Under the pieces are notes generated by a model that worked only from the letters and a program-made list of their open reading frames with translations, was not told the DNA's origin and ran no database searches. From positions 1-35,109 of the forward strand of contig QKCJ01000016.1 in assembly GCA_003245715.1 (NCBI GenBank): a stretch of 35,109 nucleotides of DNA, in the 5' to 3' direction. Every line of letters starts with the position of its first letter. Positions within the stretch are counted from its first letter, which is position 1. This document shows positions 15,945 to 23,269 of the stretch, piece by piece. A program made the translations under genes and the position numbers. Source of the DNA: a bacterium (GTDB lineage Bacteria; Planctomycetota; SZUA-567).

Positions 15945-18900
15945 TTAATCACCGCTAACCCCCAGAGCCTGATTGATGGCGTTTATCAGATCGTTTTTCC
16001 TGAACGGTTTTTGCAGGAATGCCTTGAGGTTTTTATCATTTTCCAGGTCAAGCTCATGATGCGGCGAGTAACCTGAGATGAAAATAACATTCACCTCCGG
16101 GCTGCATTCTTTAAGTTTGATATAGCACTCCTTGCCGTTCATGCGCGGCATTACCATGTCAAGCAGCACGAGGTCATACTTGTTTTTATTCTGTTCAAAT
16201 ATTTCAAACCCGTTCTTGCCGTCAACAGCGATGGTAACGTTAAAGCCCATATCTTCGAGTATCATGGTTGTTGTCCAGCGGATAATCTCCTCGTCTTCAA
16301 TCAGCAGGATATTACCGGTTCTGCAGGGTAGGTTTTCCTTGGGGAGCTGGACATTTTCTGCGTTGTAGTCACAGGCCGGAAGGATTATGCTGAAGACCGA
16401 GCCTACCCCGGGAGTACTCTCTACCTGAATTGCGCCGTTATGTTGGATTATTGTTCCGTGGGCTGCGGCAAGGCCGAGTCCGGTTCCTTTACCCTGCGGC
16501 TTTGTGGTGAAGAATGGTTCAAAGATTTTGTCGATAATTTCAGGTTCAATACCAGTACCTGTATCGCAGATCTGAATCTTCACATACTCGCCGGGCGACA
16601 TATTGTCAAGATTGCGGGAGTCCTGCTCGGTTTCAATTATTATATTGCTGCTTTTATAGGTCAGCTCGCCTCCGCCGGTCATGGCCTGAGTGGCGTTTAT
16701 GCCGAGGTTGAGCAGAACGCTCTGTATCTGTGATTCATCTGCATAGACCCATTTGGTCTGCGCCTTGAATTCATTCACAATGGTGATTCTTTTATCTGTA
16801 GTGTTTTTCAGGATGGCGGTAGTCTCAGCAATAAGGTCGTGAATGTTGACAAAGGCTCTCTTGTTGCTCTGTTTGCGCGAGAAGGCCAGAAGTTTCGAGG
16901 TCAGGTCTGCGGCCCGTTCAGAGGTGTTGATTATCATATCAAGATAATGCTGGATGTTTTTGCTGTCATCATTTTTTTCCAGGGCGTATTCAATAAGCTC
17001 CGAGGCTCCAATAATGCCACCGAGCATATTGTTGAAGTCATGGGCGATACCTCCGGCAAGTTGGCCGATGGCATCCATCTTCTGGCTCTGATTGAGAAGT
17101 TCCTGAGTCTTCTTCTGTTCGCTTATATCAATATAGATTGCCAGTGCCGCGATGTTTTCCCCTCTTGCATTCTTTACCGGGGCGGCGTTTACGTAAGCGT
17201 ATTTTGTTTCGGTGTGGTTTTTGCCCGCGACCTCAAGGATTATCTCTTCATTTCTGATGATTTCGCCATTGGTTAGAGCGCGGATGATAGGTCGTTGGCT
17301 TTTCGGATAGGCAGAACCATCTGTATGAAGAATGGTGTAAGGTACGCCGGTCCTGTTCATTGCTCTTGAGTCGCCCGAAGGAGAGAGCAGATCTGTCAGA
17401 CTTGAGTTAATCATCCTGGGTTCCAGCTCATTTTTCTCGATTATGGCTATACCGGCAGGGGAGTTTTCTATCGCCGCGGCAAGAAGGCTCTGGGTTTTGT
17501 TTAGTTCTTTCTGCATCAGGTAAAATGAGGTCAGGTCTTCAAACATCATAACAACCCGGCTGTCCTGAATGGTTCCGGACATGGCAATATTGACATCAGT
17601 GTCATATGCCGTGTGGCAGATAGCTTCGGCTGAGAGTACGATGTTGTTATCCTTTATGGCTTTAATGTATAACTCGCTCCAATTTTCTAGTAGTGCCTGG
17701 CGATATGCCGGATCTGGATAGGCGCGCATAAACCATTCGGCAACAGTCGGGATATCGCTTGGGGTGTAACCAAACAGATTAATGAATTTCTGGTTTAATA
17801 GGACTATTTTACCTGACTCATCCGAAACCGCCGCCGCAACAGTCAGGTTATCAAGCAGTTTTTTATACTGGGCCTGGCTTTTTTTAAGGCCGGCGAGGGT
17901 CTGGTTTACTGATTCGGCAAATTTTCTGAATTCATAAAAGTTCAGATTGTCGGCATCTATCGGGTCACCAGTATTGGCTGAGACACTCATCATTTGGTTG
18001 AAACTGTTGATTTCGTGGAGGGTTTGAGTGGAGAGCCGTCTTGCCAGAACAACCGAAAATATCAGTATCAGGGCAAAGATTGCAAAAAAATAGGTTATAT
18101 TCTGGGCGACTTCACCCTTCAATGCTTTTTCCTTCTGGGTGATTGTAAATTCTATCGCATTAACCGGAAGACCCGCACCAAGATACCATCCCCAATCCTC
18201 AACAGGCATTACATAACTTAGTTTTACATGTGATGCCTGATTGGCGAAGTTCGGTGTCTGATATGTGCAGAAGCCACCGCCACTTCTGGCAACATCAATG
18301 AGCTTATGGATTATTTTTGCTGTGTCTGAGTTTTCTTCAGTAAAAAAATTCTTGCCCTGACCCGGGCCAAGTATAACCTGTCCGTCATAACTTGTGGCAA
18401 AGAGGTAATTGGCATACTGCAGATGGATCGACTCAAGCTGTTTGATTATAATTGCCTGAACACGCTTATTATAGGTGTCCATGAATTCTCCGGTACCGAT
18501 ATACCAGTCATATGGTTTCAGGTGTTTTATGTAGGTCAGTTTTGCTGTCGGTTCTGAATTACCCTGTGGACGGATAATATTATACGTGATAAAACCTTCC
18601 TTATTGTTGAGCAGAACCTGGGTTATTTCTTGTTGGAAAATATTGTCTGGAAACAGAGAGTATTTTTTTCCTTCCATTTCCGGATGTGGAGGCCAGAGGA
18701 CAATGTTTTTATCTCTGTCGACAATAAAGAAGTATTCATCCGGATCAAGTGAGCGCATCCCCCTGAGTGTGCTGATTAACAGCTTTTTCTTCTCCTCATC
18801 ACTGGCATTGCTTTTGATTACCGTTTCCGCTATCTGGACGGCATAATTGACCCTTGCTTTGAGGCGGATTTTAAGCTCATTATCAAGTGTCGTTTTCAGG

Positions 18901-19106
18901 AAGTGAACATCATTCAGGGTGCGTGTAACTTCATTTTTGACCTTGCTTCGTATGTCATTATGCTCATGCTGGCGTAAAACCTTGATTTGCTGGTCAAATT
19001 TATTGTTTTCATTATACAAAAAAAGTAAGGATGTTCCCAGGAAGGAAACAATCGCGATCAGGAGCATATTCCTGAACATTATGTTGTGCATCTGCCGTTT
19101 CTTCAT
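15945..19106 (-). CDS. hybrid sensor histidine kinase (double Cache, two PAS, receiver)
   Basis: A 1053-residue protein. TM1 is about residues 11-30; an extracytoplasmic region of about 40-335 contains two Cache-like units (DEYFFIVDRDKNIVLWPPHPEMEGK, WYIGTGEF; then YLFATSYDGQVILG and WGWYLGAGLP); TM2 is about 337-356, then a HAMP-like linker. PAS domains lie at about 415-530 and 545-665. HisKA has H689 in GGIAHDFNNMLGG; HATPase_c has the N-box around N804, DTGTG at 848 and GKGTGLGLA at about 873. The C-terminal receiver (932-1050) has acidic pocket EDEE, phospho-acceptor D983 and K1033. No separate response regulator or output gene is adjacent, so it is an orphan. The ligand is unknown; Cache domains often bind small organic molecules. 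Confidence 0.95.
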   Translation of the reverse strand: MKKRQMHNIMFRNMLLIAIVSFLGTSLLFLYNENNKFDQQIKVLRQHEHNDIRSKVKNEVTRTLNDVHFLKTTLDNELKIRLKARVNYAVQIAETVIKSNASDEEKKKLLISTLRGMRSLDPDEYFFIVDRDKNIVLWPPHPEMEGKKYSLFPDNIFQQEITQVLLNNKEGFITYNIIRPQGNSEPTAKLTYIKHLKPYDWYIGTGEFMDTYNKRVQAIIIKQLESIHLQYANYLFATSYDGQVILGPGQGKNFFTEENSDTAKIIHKLIDVARSGGGFCTYQTPNFANQASHVKLSYVMPVEDWGWYLGAGLPVNAIEFTITQKEKALKGEVAQNITYFFAIFALILIFSVVLARRLSTQTLHEINSFNQMMSVSANTGDPIDADNLNFYEFRKFAESVNQTLAGLKKSQAQYKKLLDNLTVAAAVSDESGKIVLLNQKFINLFGYTPSDIPTVAEWFMRAYPDPAYRQALLENWSELYIKAIKDNNIVLSAEAICHTAYDTDVNIAMSGTIQDSRVVMMFEDLTSFYLMQKELNKTQSLLAAAIENSPAGIAIIEKNELEPRMINSSLTDLLSPSGDSRAMNRTGVPYTILHTDGSAYPKSQRPIIRALTNGEIIRNEEIILEVAGKNHTETKYAYVNAAPVKNARGENIAALAIYIDISEQKKTQELLNQSQKMDAIGQLAGGIAHDFNNMLGGIIGASELIEYALEKNDDSKNIQHYLDMIINTSERAADLTSKLLAFSRKQSNKRAFVNIHDLIAETTAILKNTTDKRITIVNEFKAQTKWVYADESQIQSVLLNLGINATQAMTGGGELTYKSSNIIIETEQDSRNLDNMSPGEYVKIQICDTGTGIEPEIIDKIFEPFFTTKPQGKGTGLGLAAAHGTIIQHNGAIQVESTPGVGSVFSIILPACDYNAENVQLPKENLPCRTGNILLIEDEEIIRWTTTMILEDMGFNVTIAVDGKNGFEIFEQNKNKYDLVLLDMVMPRMNGKECYIKLKECSPEVNVIFISGYSPHHELDLENDKNLKAFLQKPFRKNDLINAINQALGVSGD

Positions 19107-19254
19107 TACTGCTTCCCAACCTTTGAATTCTCAATACCGTTAATTATACGTTAAAAGTATAGGGCGTTAAGACAATTTATGGCAATTTTAAATATTATTT
19201 GAAGTGGGTGCAGGTCTCTGCTTAAGCGTGAAAAACGCACGCATCGTGTATCGC

Positions 19255-19815
19255 TCAATTCTCAATACCGGTTCTAGCGCCGAGACCGTCTTTGTAGTAA
19301 TGTTTAATCGCTCTCATCTCTGTTACAAGGTCTGCAATTTCGATAATTTCCGGCGGGGCGTTGCGGCCGGTCATAATTATTTCGGGTTTGTCTGGCAGTT
19401 GTTGCCATTTTCTGATAAATCCAAGCAAATCCTGCAGCCGGAGTAATTCCGCGTTGAGTGTTCCGAAAATCTCATCGAGGATAATGATATTGTATTTTCC
19501 GCTTGCAAGAGCATTTACGCAGCATTCAAGACCGTTTTGAGCCAGTGTGCTATCTTCAGAACTGCCTTTTTTAGCCCAGGTACCACTGCCGAAGCGCTCA
19601 ACTGTTACCGTCTCGCCGAGTTTTTTGATGCCATCAAGCTCCGAGCAGTGTCTACCCTTGAGAAATTGGCCGATAAATACGGTAAAACCGGCTCCGACGG
19701 CCCGCAGGGTCAGCCCCAGAGCCGCTGTGGTCTTGCCCTTGCCATTTCCGGTGTAAATCTGCAATTTTCCGCAGTCGGTAACATTTTGATGTTCTGTATC
19801 CTGTTTTTCGGACAA
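19255..19815 (-). CDS. cobO: cob(I)yrinic acid a,c-diamide adenosyltransferase
   Basis: A 186-residue CobO/BtuR family ATP:corrinoid adenosyltransferase. Walker A is GNGKGKTT (residues 23-30), followed by AALGLTLRAVGAG and FLKG; the C-terminal VTEMRAIKHYYKDG is typical. It attaches the 5'-deoxyadenosyl group to Co(I) corrinoids. The start is a TTG (19813-19815) with an AGGAT nearby; an in-frame stop lies a few codons upstream, so no earlier start is possible. cbiB lies about 6.5 kb away; I saw no cobalamin riboswitch element upstream by eye. Confidence 0.95.
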   Translation of the reverse strand: MSEKQDTEHQNVTDCGKLQIYTGNGKGKTTAALGLTLRAVGAGFTVFIGQFLKGRHCSELDGIKKLGETVTVERFGSGTWAKKGSSEDSTLAQNGLECCVNALASGKYNIIILDEIFGTLNAELLRLQDLLGFIRKWQQLPDKPEIIMTGRNAPPEIIEIADLVTEMRAIKHYYKDGLGARTGIEN

Positions 19816-19884
19816 GGGTTTATCCTGATTTTAGTCATAAAAGAATGAAAATGTTAAAAAAATGTAAAATATTAAAAATGCAGC

Positions 19885-19913
19885 TTGCTACTGGTAGTGA
19901 CAATACATAGAAT
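19885..19913 (+). promoter_or_regulatory. putative promoter for the 92-residue protein gene
   Basis: TTGCTA (19885-19890), 17-bp spacer, TAGAAT (19908-19913), about 50 bp before the ATG at 19964. Confidence 0.5.
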
Positions 19914-19963
19914 AGTGATAGTAGTTAATTGCGCTTTGTCTGCAAGTGAAAAAAGGATTTGCT

Positions 19964-20242
19964 ATGTCAGAGTTCAAAAGTTCACACAGCAGTAGGCGGT
20001 TCAGAAGGGGATACGCTGTCATCAAGGGTTTTGCTGATGATGGTGCGGAGTTGTATATCACTCGTGGAGATGGCTTTGAGATCAGGGGCGGTGAGCCTGA
20101 TACTCATGAAATGATGCTTGCGACTGCCAAAAAAATAATGAGCGTAATTCAGAAACGCGGGTATAATATAGCGCGGTTATCACGTAAAGAGTATTCTGAG
20201 GTCAACCAGATTGTCCGGGATGTTCAGGACGGCAAAATCTGA
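19964..20242 (+). CDS. small protein of unknown function
   Basis: A 92-residue, soluble, mixed-charge protein. I do not recognise a family. The ATG at 19964 is chosen because AAAAGGA lies just upstream; a GTG at 19946 in the same frame has no site. A basic N-terminus (SSRRFRRGYAVIKGF) is followed by an apparently beta-rich GAELYITRGDGFEIRGGEPD segment, then helices (MLATAKKIMSVIQKRG, EYSEVNQIVRDVQDG). It has its own promoter candidate and lies 21 bp before the thioredoxin-like lipoprotein gene, so the two may be co-transcribed. Confidence 0.7.
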   Translation: MSEFKSSHSSRRFRRGYAVIKGFADDGAELYITRGDGFEIRGGEPDTHEMMLATAKKIMSVIQKRGYNIARLSRKEYSEVNQIVRDVQDGKI

Positions 20243-20263
20243 TTGCTTTTTTAAAGGCTTGTA

Positions 20264-20692
20264 TTGAAAATGTACAGACTGATGCTGGTATCAATAATTT
20301 TGTTTGCTACTGTGATAAGCAGTGCTTGCCAGCAGCAGGTACAGAGTGATGGTACTGTCACCACCTCATTCAAGGGGACTGGTGTATTGTATTTCTGGGG
20401 TACTTCATGCCGCGCCTGCCAGATGCAGGATCGTGAAATCAAGACCTTCCGCGATAAGTCTAGTGTTCCTGTAAAGAAGATCCAGCCTACTCAGGAAATG
20501 ATTAGCAAGCTCAATCTTACGCACTATCCGACAATCATAATTTTCCGTAACGGAAAAGAGATTCAGCGTTTTAAGGGTGTTACCTATGCAGACCAGTTGC
20601 TGAGGGCAACCGGTTATTATGATACTGCCGCTACAAAAACAACCGAAACCACAAAAACTACAACCAAACAGGTTGGAGGTAGCCCGCGCTGA
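20264..20692 (+). CDS. thioredoxin-like lipoprotein
   Basis: A 142-residue protein. A hydrophobic N-terminal segment ends at a cysteine (VISSAC, C22), a plausible though non-ideal lipobox. The mature part has a thioredoxin fold with CRAC active site (C49-x2-C52, in WGTSCRACQ) and the cis-proline segment HYPTIIIF. The tail is threonine/lysine-rich. It probably acts as an envelope thiol-disulfide protein. Start could be TTG 20264 (AAAGG at good spacing) or ATG 20270, which only changes two residues. A strong terminator follows. Confidence 0.85.
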   Translation: MKMYRLMLVSIILFATVISSACQQQVQSDGTVTTSFKGTGVLYFWGTSCRACQMQDREIKTFRDKSSVPVKKIQPTQEMISKLNLTHYPTIIIFRNGKEIQRFKGVTYADQLLRATGYYDTAATKTTETTKTTTKQVGGSPR

Positions 20693-20722
20693 GTTTTCGG
20701 AAAGTAGAGAATCTGAATACCA

Positions 20723-20752
20723 AGCGACGGGCGAGAGCCGGTCGCTTTTTTT
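20723..20752 (+). terminator. intrinsic terminator after thioredoxin-like gene
   Basis: A stem starting AGCGAC and closing GTCGCT, extended by three inner G-C pairs past one mismatch, with a GAGA tetraloop, followed by seven Ts. Confidence 0.92.
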
Positions 20753-20814
20753 ATCAAGTTTATTTTTGTTTGTTTTATCGCGATTTGAGTTTTTTGCAGA
20801 TTTTTGTTCAGCAC

Positions 20815-20842
20815 TTGACAATGTTTTTCAGGTGCATATAGT
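20815..20842 (+). promoter_or_regulatory. putative promoter for asd
   Basis: Consensus TTGACA (20815-20820), 16-bp spacer, TATAGT (20837-20842), about 37 bp before the asd start. Confidence 0.65.
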
Positions 20843-20878
20843 TTTAGAAATTTTTTTCTTACGAATATGGAGGAAATA

Positions 20879-21883
20879 ATGGCAAAGAATGTTGCTGTAG
20901 TTGGTGTTACCGGTGTGGTTGGTCAGGAGATGCTCAATTGTCTTGAGCAGCGTAACTTCCCGGTTGGTGAACTTCGTGTAATGGCTTCTGAACGCTCTGC
21001 TGGCAAGAAGATCACTTTCAAGGGAGAGGAGCATACCATCATCGAAGCAACAACCGATGCTTTTGAAGGTATTGATATTGCCCTGATGGCTGTTGAATCT
21101 GCACAGAGTAAGGAATTCTCACCTGCTGCCGTCAAGGCCGGGGCTATAGTTGTTGATAACTCCTCTGCTTTCCGTATGGACCCTGAATGTCCGCTGGTTG
21201 TGCCGGAAGTAAACCCGGAAGCCGCTAAGAATGCCCCTAAGGGTATTATCGCCAACCCTAATTGCTCTACTATTATCATGAATGTCCCCGTTTGGCCGTT
21301 GCACCAGAAGAATCCTGTAAAGCGTCTGGTTGTTTCAACTTATCAGGCAGCATCAGGCGCCGGCCGTCCGGCTATGGACGAGCTTGAGGCTACAACCAAG
21401 GCTTGGGCCAATGGTCAGCCGATTGAAACGAAGGTATTTCCTTACCAGCTTGCCATGAACCTCTTTAGCCATAACTCAAAGATCGGCCCTAACGGTTATA
21501 ATGAAGAAGAAATGAAGATGGTCAATGAGACCCGCAAGATCTTCAACTGCCCGGAAATTCTCGTTGGCGTTACCTGTGTCCGCATCCCGGTTATGCGCGC
21601 GCACTGTGAATCAATCAATATCGAGTTTGAAAACCCGATCACCGAGCAGGAAGTAATCGAGATACTCTCAAAGGCTCCCGGGGTTACCATCCTTGACGAC
21701 CGCGAAAAGAATCGTTCACCACAGCCGCTTGACGCCACAGGGCAGGGTAATATCATCGTCGGCCGTATCCGCAGCGACGTTTCACAGCCAAAAGGTACCG
21801 GTATTGAAATGTTCGTTTCCGGCGACCAGATCCTCAAGGGCGCAGCCCTCAACGCTGTTCAGGTTGCAGAACTGCTTATCTGA
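20879..21883 (+). CDS. asd: aspartate-semialdehyde dehydrogenase
   Basis: A 334-residue Asd. It makes aspartate-4-semialdehyde from aspartyl phosphate with NADPH, for the lysine/diaminopimelate and threonine/methionine branches. The NADP-binding VGVTGVVGQEML is at the N-terminus; the active-site cysteine is C129 in NPNCSTII; the acid/base histidine lies in RIPVMRAHCESI. The start is taken at ATG 20879 because a full GGAGGAA lies 4-10 nt upstream; the in-frame ATG at 20867 would put that site inside the gene. It is monocistronic with its own promoter and terminator. Confidence 0.97.
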   Translation: MAKNVAVVGVTGVVGQEMLNCLEQRNFPVGELRVMASERSAGKKITFKGEEHTIIEATTDAFEGIDIALMAVESAQSKEFSPAAVKAGAIVVDNSSAFRMDPECPLVVPEVNPEAAKNAPKGIIANPNCSTIIMNVPVWPLHQKNPVKRLVVSTYQAASGAGRPAMDELEATTKAWANGQPIETKVFPYQLAMNLFSHNSKIGPNGYNEEEMKMVNETRKIFNCPEILVGVTCVRIPVMRAHCESINIEFENPITEQEVIEILSKAPGVTILDDREKNRSPQPLDATGQGNIIVGRIRSDVSQPKGTGIEMFVSGDQILKGAALNAVQVAELLI

Positions 21884-21915
21884 TAAAGCTGAAATAAGCC
21901 TGTTTTTATCTCTTG

Positions 21916-21945
21916 CACCTCCCGAAATTACCGGGAGGTGTTTTT
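21916..21945 (+). terminator. intrinsic terminator after asd
   Basis: A perfect 9-bp stem CACCTCCCG / CGGGAGGTG with a 7-nt loop, followed by TTTTT. Confidence 0.93.
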
Positions 21946-21972
21946 CTTTTGCTATTAATTTTATGCATAATT

Positions 21973-21988
21973 GTTAGGCAAAGCTAAT
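21973..21988. promoter_or_regulatory. candidate DtxR-type operator, distal
   Basis: GTTAG-N6-CTAAT, the same half-site pattern and spacing as the operator candidates at 22027 and 23239. It lies 54 bp upstream of the proximal site in front of the DtxR-family gene. The spacer bases differ from the other two, so this is the weakest of the three. Confidence 0.4.
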
Positions 21989-22015
21989 TATTTTTCATTT
22001 CTCAGTAAATTTTTC

Positions 22016-22044
22016 TTGACTGGATTGTTAGTTTAGACTAATAT
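22016..22044 (+). promoter_or_regulatory. promoter of the DtxR-family regulator / feo locus
   Basis: TTGACT (22016-22021), 17-bp spacer, TAATAT (22039-22044). The inverted repeat at 22027-22042 fills the spacer and overlaps the -10, a classic repressor position. Confidence 0.7.
22027..22042. promoter_or_regulatory. candidate DtxR-type operator, proximal
   Basis: The sequence GTTAGTTTAGACTAAT is nearly identical to GTTAGTTTAGTCTAAC upstream of feoB, and matches the left and central part of the known DtxR box (TTAGGTTAGCCTAACC). Its overlap with the promoter suggests autoregulation by metal. Confidence 0.65.
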
Positions 22045-22095
22045 GTAATAGGTTTGAGTTTGATAGGTCTAACTTTTGTGTTGAAAGCAAGCAAA

Positions 22096-22836
22096 ATGGA
22101 ACTTACCGCAAGTCTTGAAAACTATCTTGAAGCTATTGCCGGTCTATGCGGTAATGATGGTCATGCCCATTCAAACCAGATTGCCGATCATCTTGAGGTT
22201 AAGCGTTCATCTGTGACGGTTGCACTACGCAATCTTGCTGAGCGCGGCCTTATCCACTACAAGAAATATGAACCGATAACCCTGACGGACAGGGGGCGGG
22301 ACATTGCCTGGAACATTCAGCGCCGGCATGATGCGTTGAGTCTGTTTCTGCAGGATGTTCTGGGGGTTAATGAGCAGAAGGCCGAGAGGGCGGCTTGTGA
22401 AATGGAGCATGCCATCGGTGAGGATATTACTGAGCGGCTTGTTTCGTTTGTTGAGTTTGTCCGGGCGTGTCCGCGTGCGGGTGAGGACTGGCTCAAGGGT
22501 TTTGAGTACGCCTGCCGTACTGGCAAGACCTCTGAAGAATGTACAAATTGCATAAAAGCTTGTATTGATAATTTTGCTAATACTGAAAATATGGAGACTT
22601 CTATGGTGGAGACGAGTACTACGCTTGATACCCTGAAGGTTGGGGATAAGGCTACGGTTGTCAAGATTGGCCCGGATCTTAAGGATCGCCGGCGTTATGC
22701 GGGGATGGGGCTGATTAAGGGAAGTGATGTTGAGGTTGTCCGCGTTGCTCCGCTTGGCGACCCAATTGTGGTTAAAGTTAAAGGTTACGAACTGTCTTTG
22801 CGTAAAGAAGAGGCTGTTCATATTTTGGTTTCTTAA
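22096..22836 (+). CDS. DtxR-family metal-dependent regulator with C-terminal FeoA/SH3-like domain
   Basis: A 246-residue protein. Residues about 1-65 are a winged helix (YLEAIAGLC, HSNQIADHLEVKRSSVTVALRNLAERGLI); 66-140 are the metal-binding/dimerisation domain (RRHDALSLFL with H78, CEMEHAIGEDI with C101, E104 and H105, CPRAG). A Cys-rich linker has C149, C152 and C156. Residues about 175-246 are an SH3-like FeoA domain (LKVGDKATVVKIG ... YAGMGLIKGSDVEVV). It is expected to repress the feo genes when Fe(II) or Mn(II) is bound. ATG 22096 is chosen over upstream TTGs (22054, 22081) by homology at the N-terminus; the RBS is weak, so 22081 is possible. feoA and feoB follow. Confidence 0.9.
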   Translation: MELTASLENYLEAIAGLCGNDGHAHSNQIADHLEVKRSSVTVALRNLAERGLIHYKKYEPITLTDRGRDIAWNIQRRHDALSLFLQDVLGVNEQKAERAACEMEHAIGEDITERLVSFVEFVRACPRAGEDWLKGFEYACRTGKTSEECTNCIKACIDNFANTENMETSMVETSTTLDTLKVGDKATVVKIGPDLKDRRRYAGMGLIKGSDVEVVRVAPLGDPIVVKVKGYELSLRKEEAVHILVS

Positions 22837-22896
22837 CTGTTTGATGCAGATAATTGACGGCTGCCGCTTTGGGCGGTGTTTGTCAGGAGAAGAAAA

Positions 22897-23139
22897 ATGA
22901 GCGTTATGAATATGGCAATTTCACTCAGTGTTGCACCTGTGGGCGCAGATCTTGAAGTTGTGTCACTCAAGGGCGGCTGCGAATTCAACCGTAGAATGAG
23001 TGCGCTGGGAATCGTTCCCGGTATGATTGTCAATATTTGTCAGAATCACCCTGAGGGTGGGCGCGTTGTCAAGATTGGCGAACAGCGTCTGGCTCTCGGT
23101 GAAGGCGTCTGCTGCAAGATCAAGGTAGCGGTAAAGTAA
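22897..23139 (+). CDS. feoA: ferrous iron transport protein A
   Basis: An 80-residue SH3-like FeoA (LSVAPVGADLEVVSLKGG, RRMSALGIVPGMIVNICQ, RVVKIGEQRLALGEGVCCKIKV). It supports or modulates FeoB. ATG 22897 follows AGGAGA at ideal spacing; an in-frame GTG at 22876 is poorer. It lies 60 bp after the regulator gene and 130 bp before feoB, which has an operator candidate of its own. Confidence 0.92.
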   Translation: MSVMNMAISLSVAPVGADLEVVSLKGGCEFNRRMSALGIVPGMIVNICQNHPEGGRVVKIGEQRLALGEGVCCKIKVAVK

Positions 23140-23238
23140 CCTGGCTAAGTTCATATTAATTTGACTCATGCGTTCCGCTTCCGGCTTTTCCCGGGAGTCT
23201 GTATTCTGCATACTGAAAAAGTTTTTTTTATACCATGT

Positions 23239-23254
23239 GTTAGTTTAGTCTAAC
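23239..23254. promoter_or_regulatory. candidate DtxR-type operator before feoB
   Basis: GTTAGTTTAGTCTAAC: perfect 5-bp arms GTTAG / CTAAC with a 6-bp centre, differing at only two positions from the proximal site at 22027. It lies between a weak TATACC (23229-23234) and the feoB RBS, so a bound repressor could block an internal feoB promoter or elongation. Confidence 0.65.
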
Positions 23255-23269
23255 AGGAGATTTTTAAAG

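Noticed and set aside
19816..19963. Possible cobalamin riboswitch upstream of cobO
   Set aside because: Only 148 bp, no B12-box-like sequence seen on the minus strand, and the stretch is AT-rich with a plus-strand promoter candidate.
20867..20878. Earlier in-frame ATG for asd
   Set aside because: The strong GGAGGAA lies between it and the second ATG, which also begins the normal family N-terminus.
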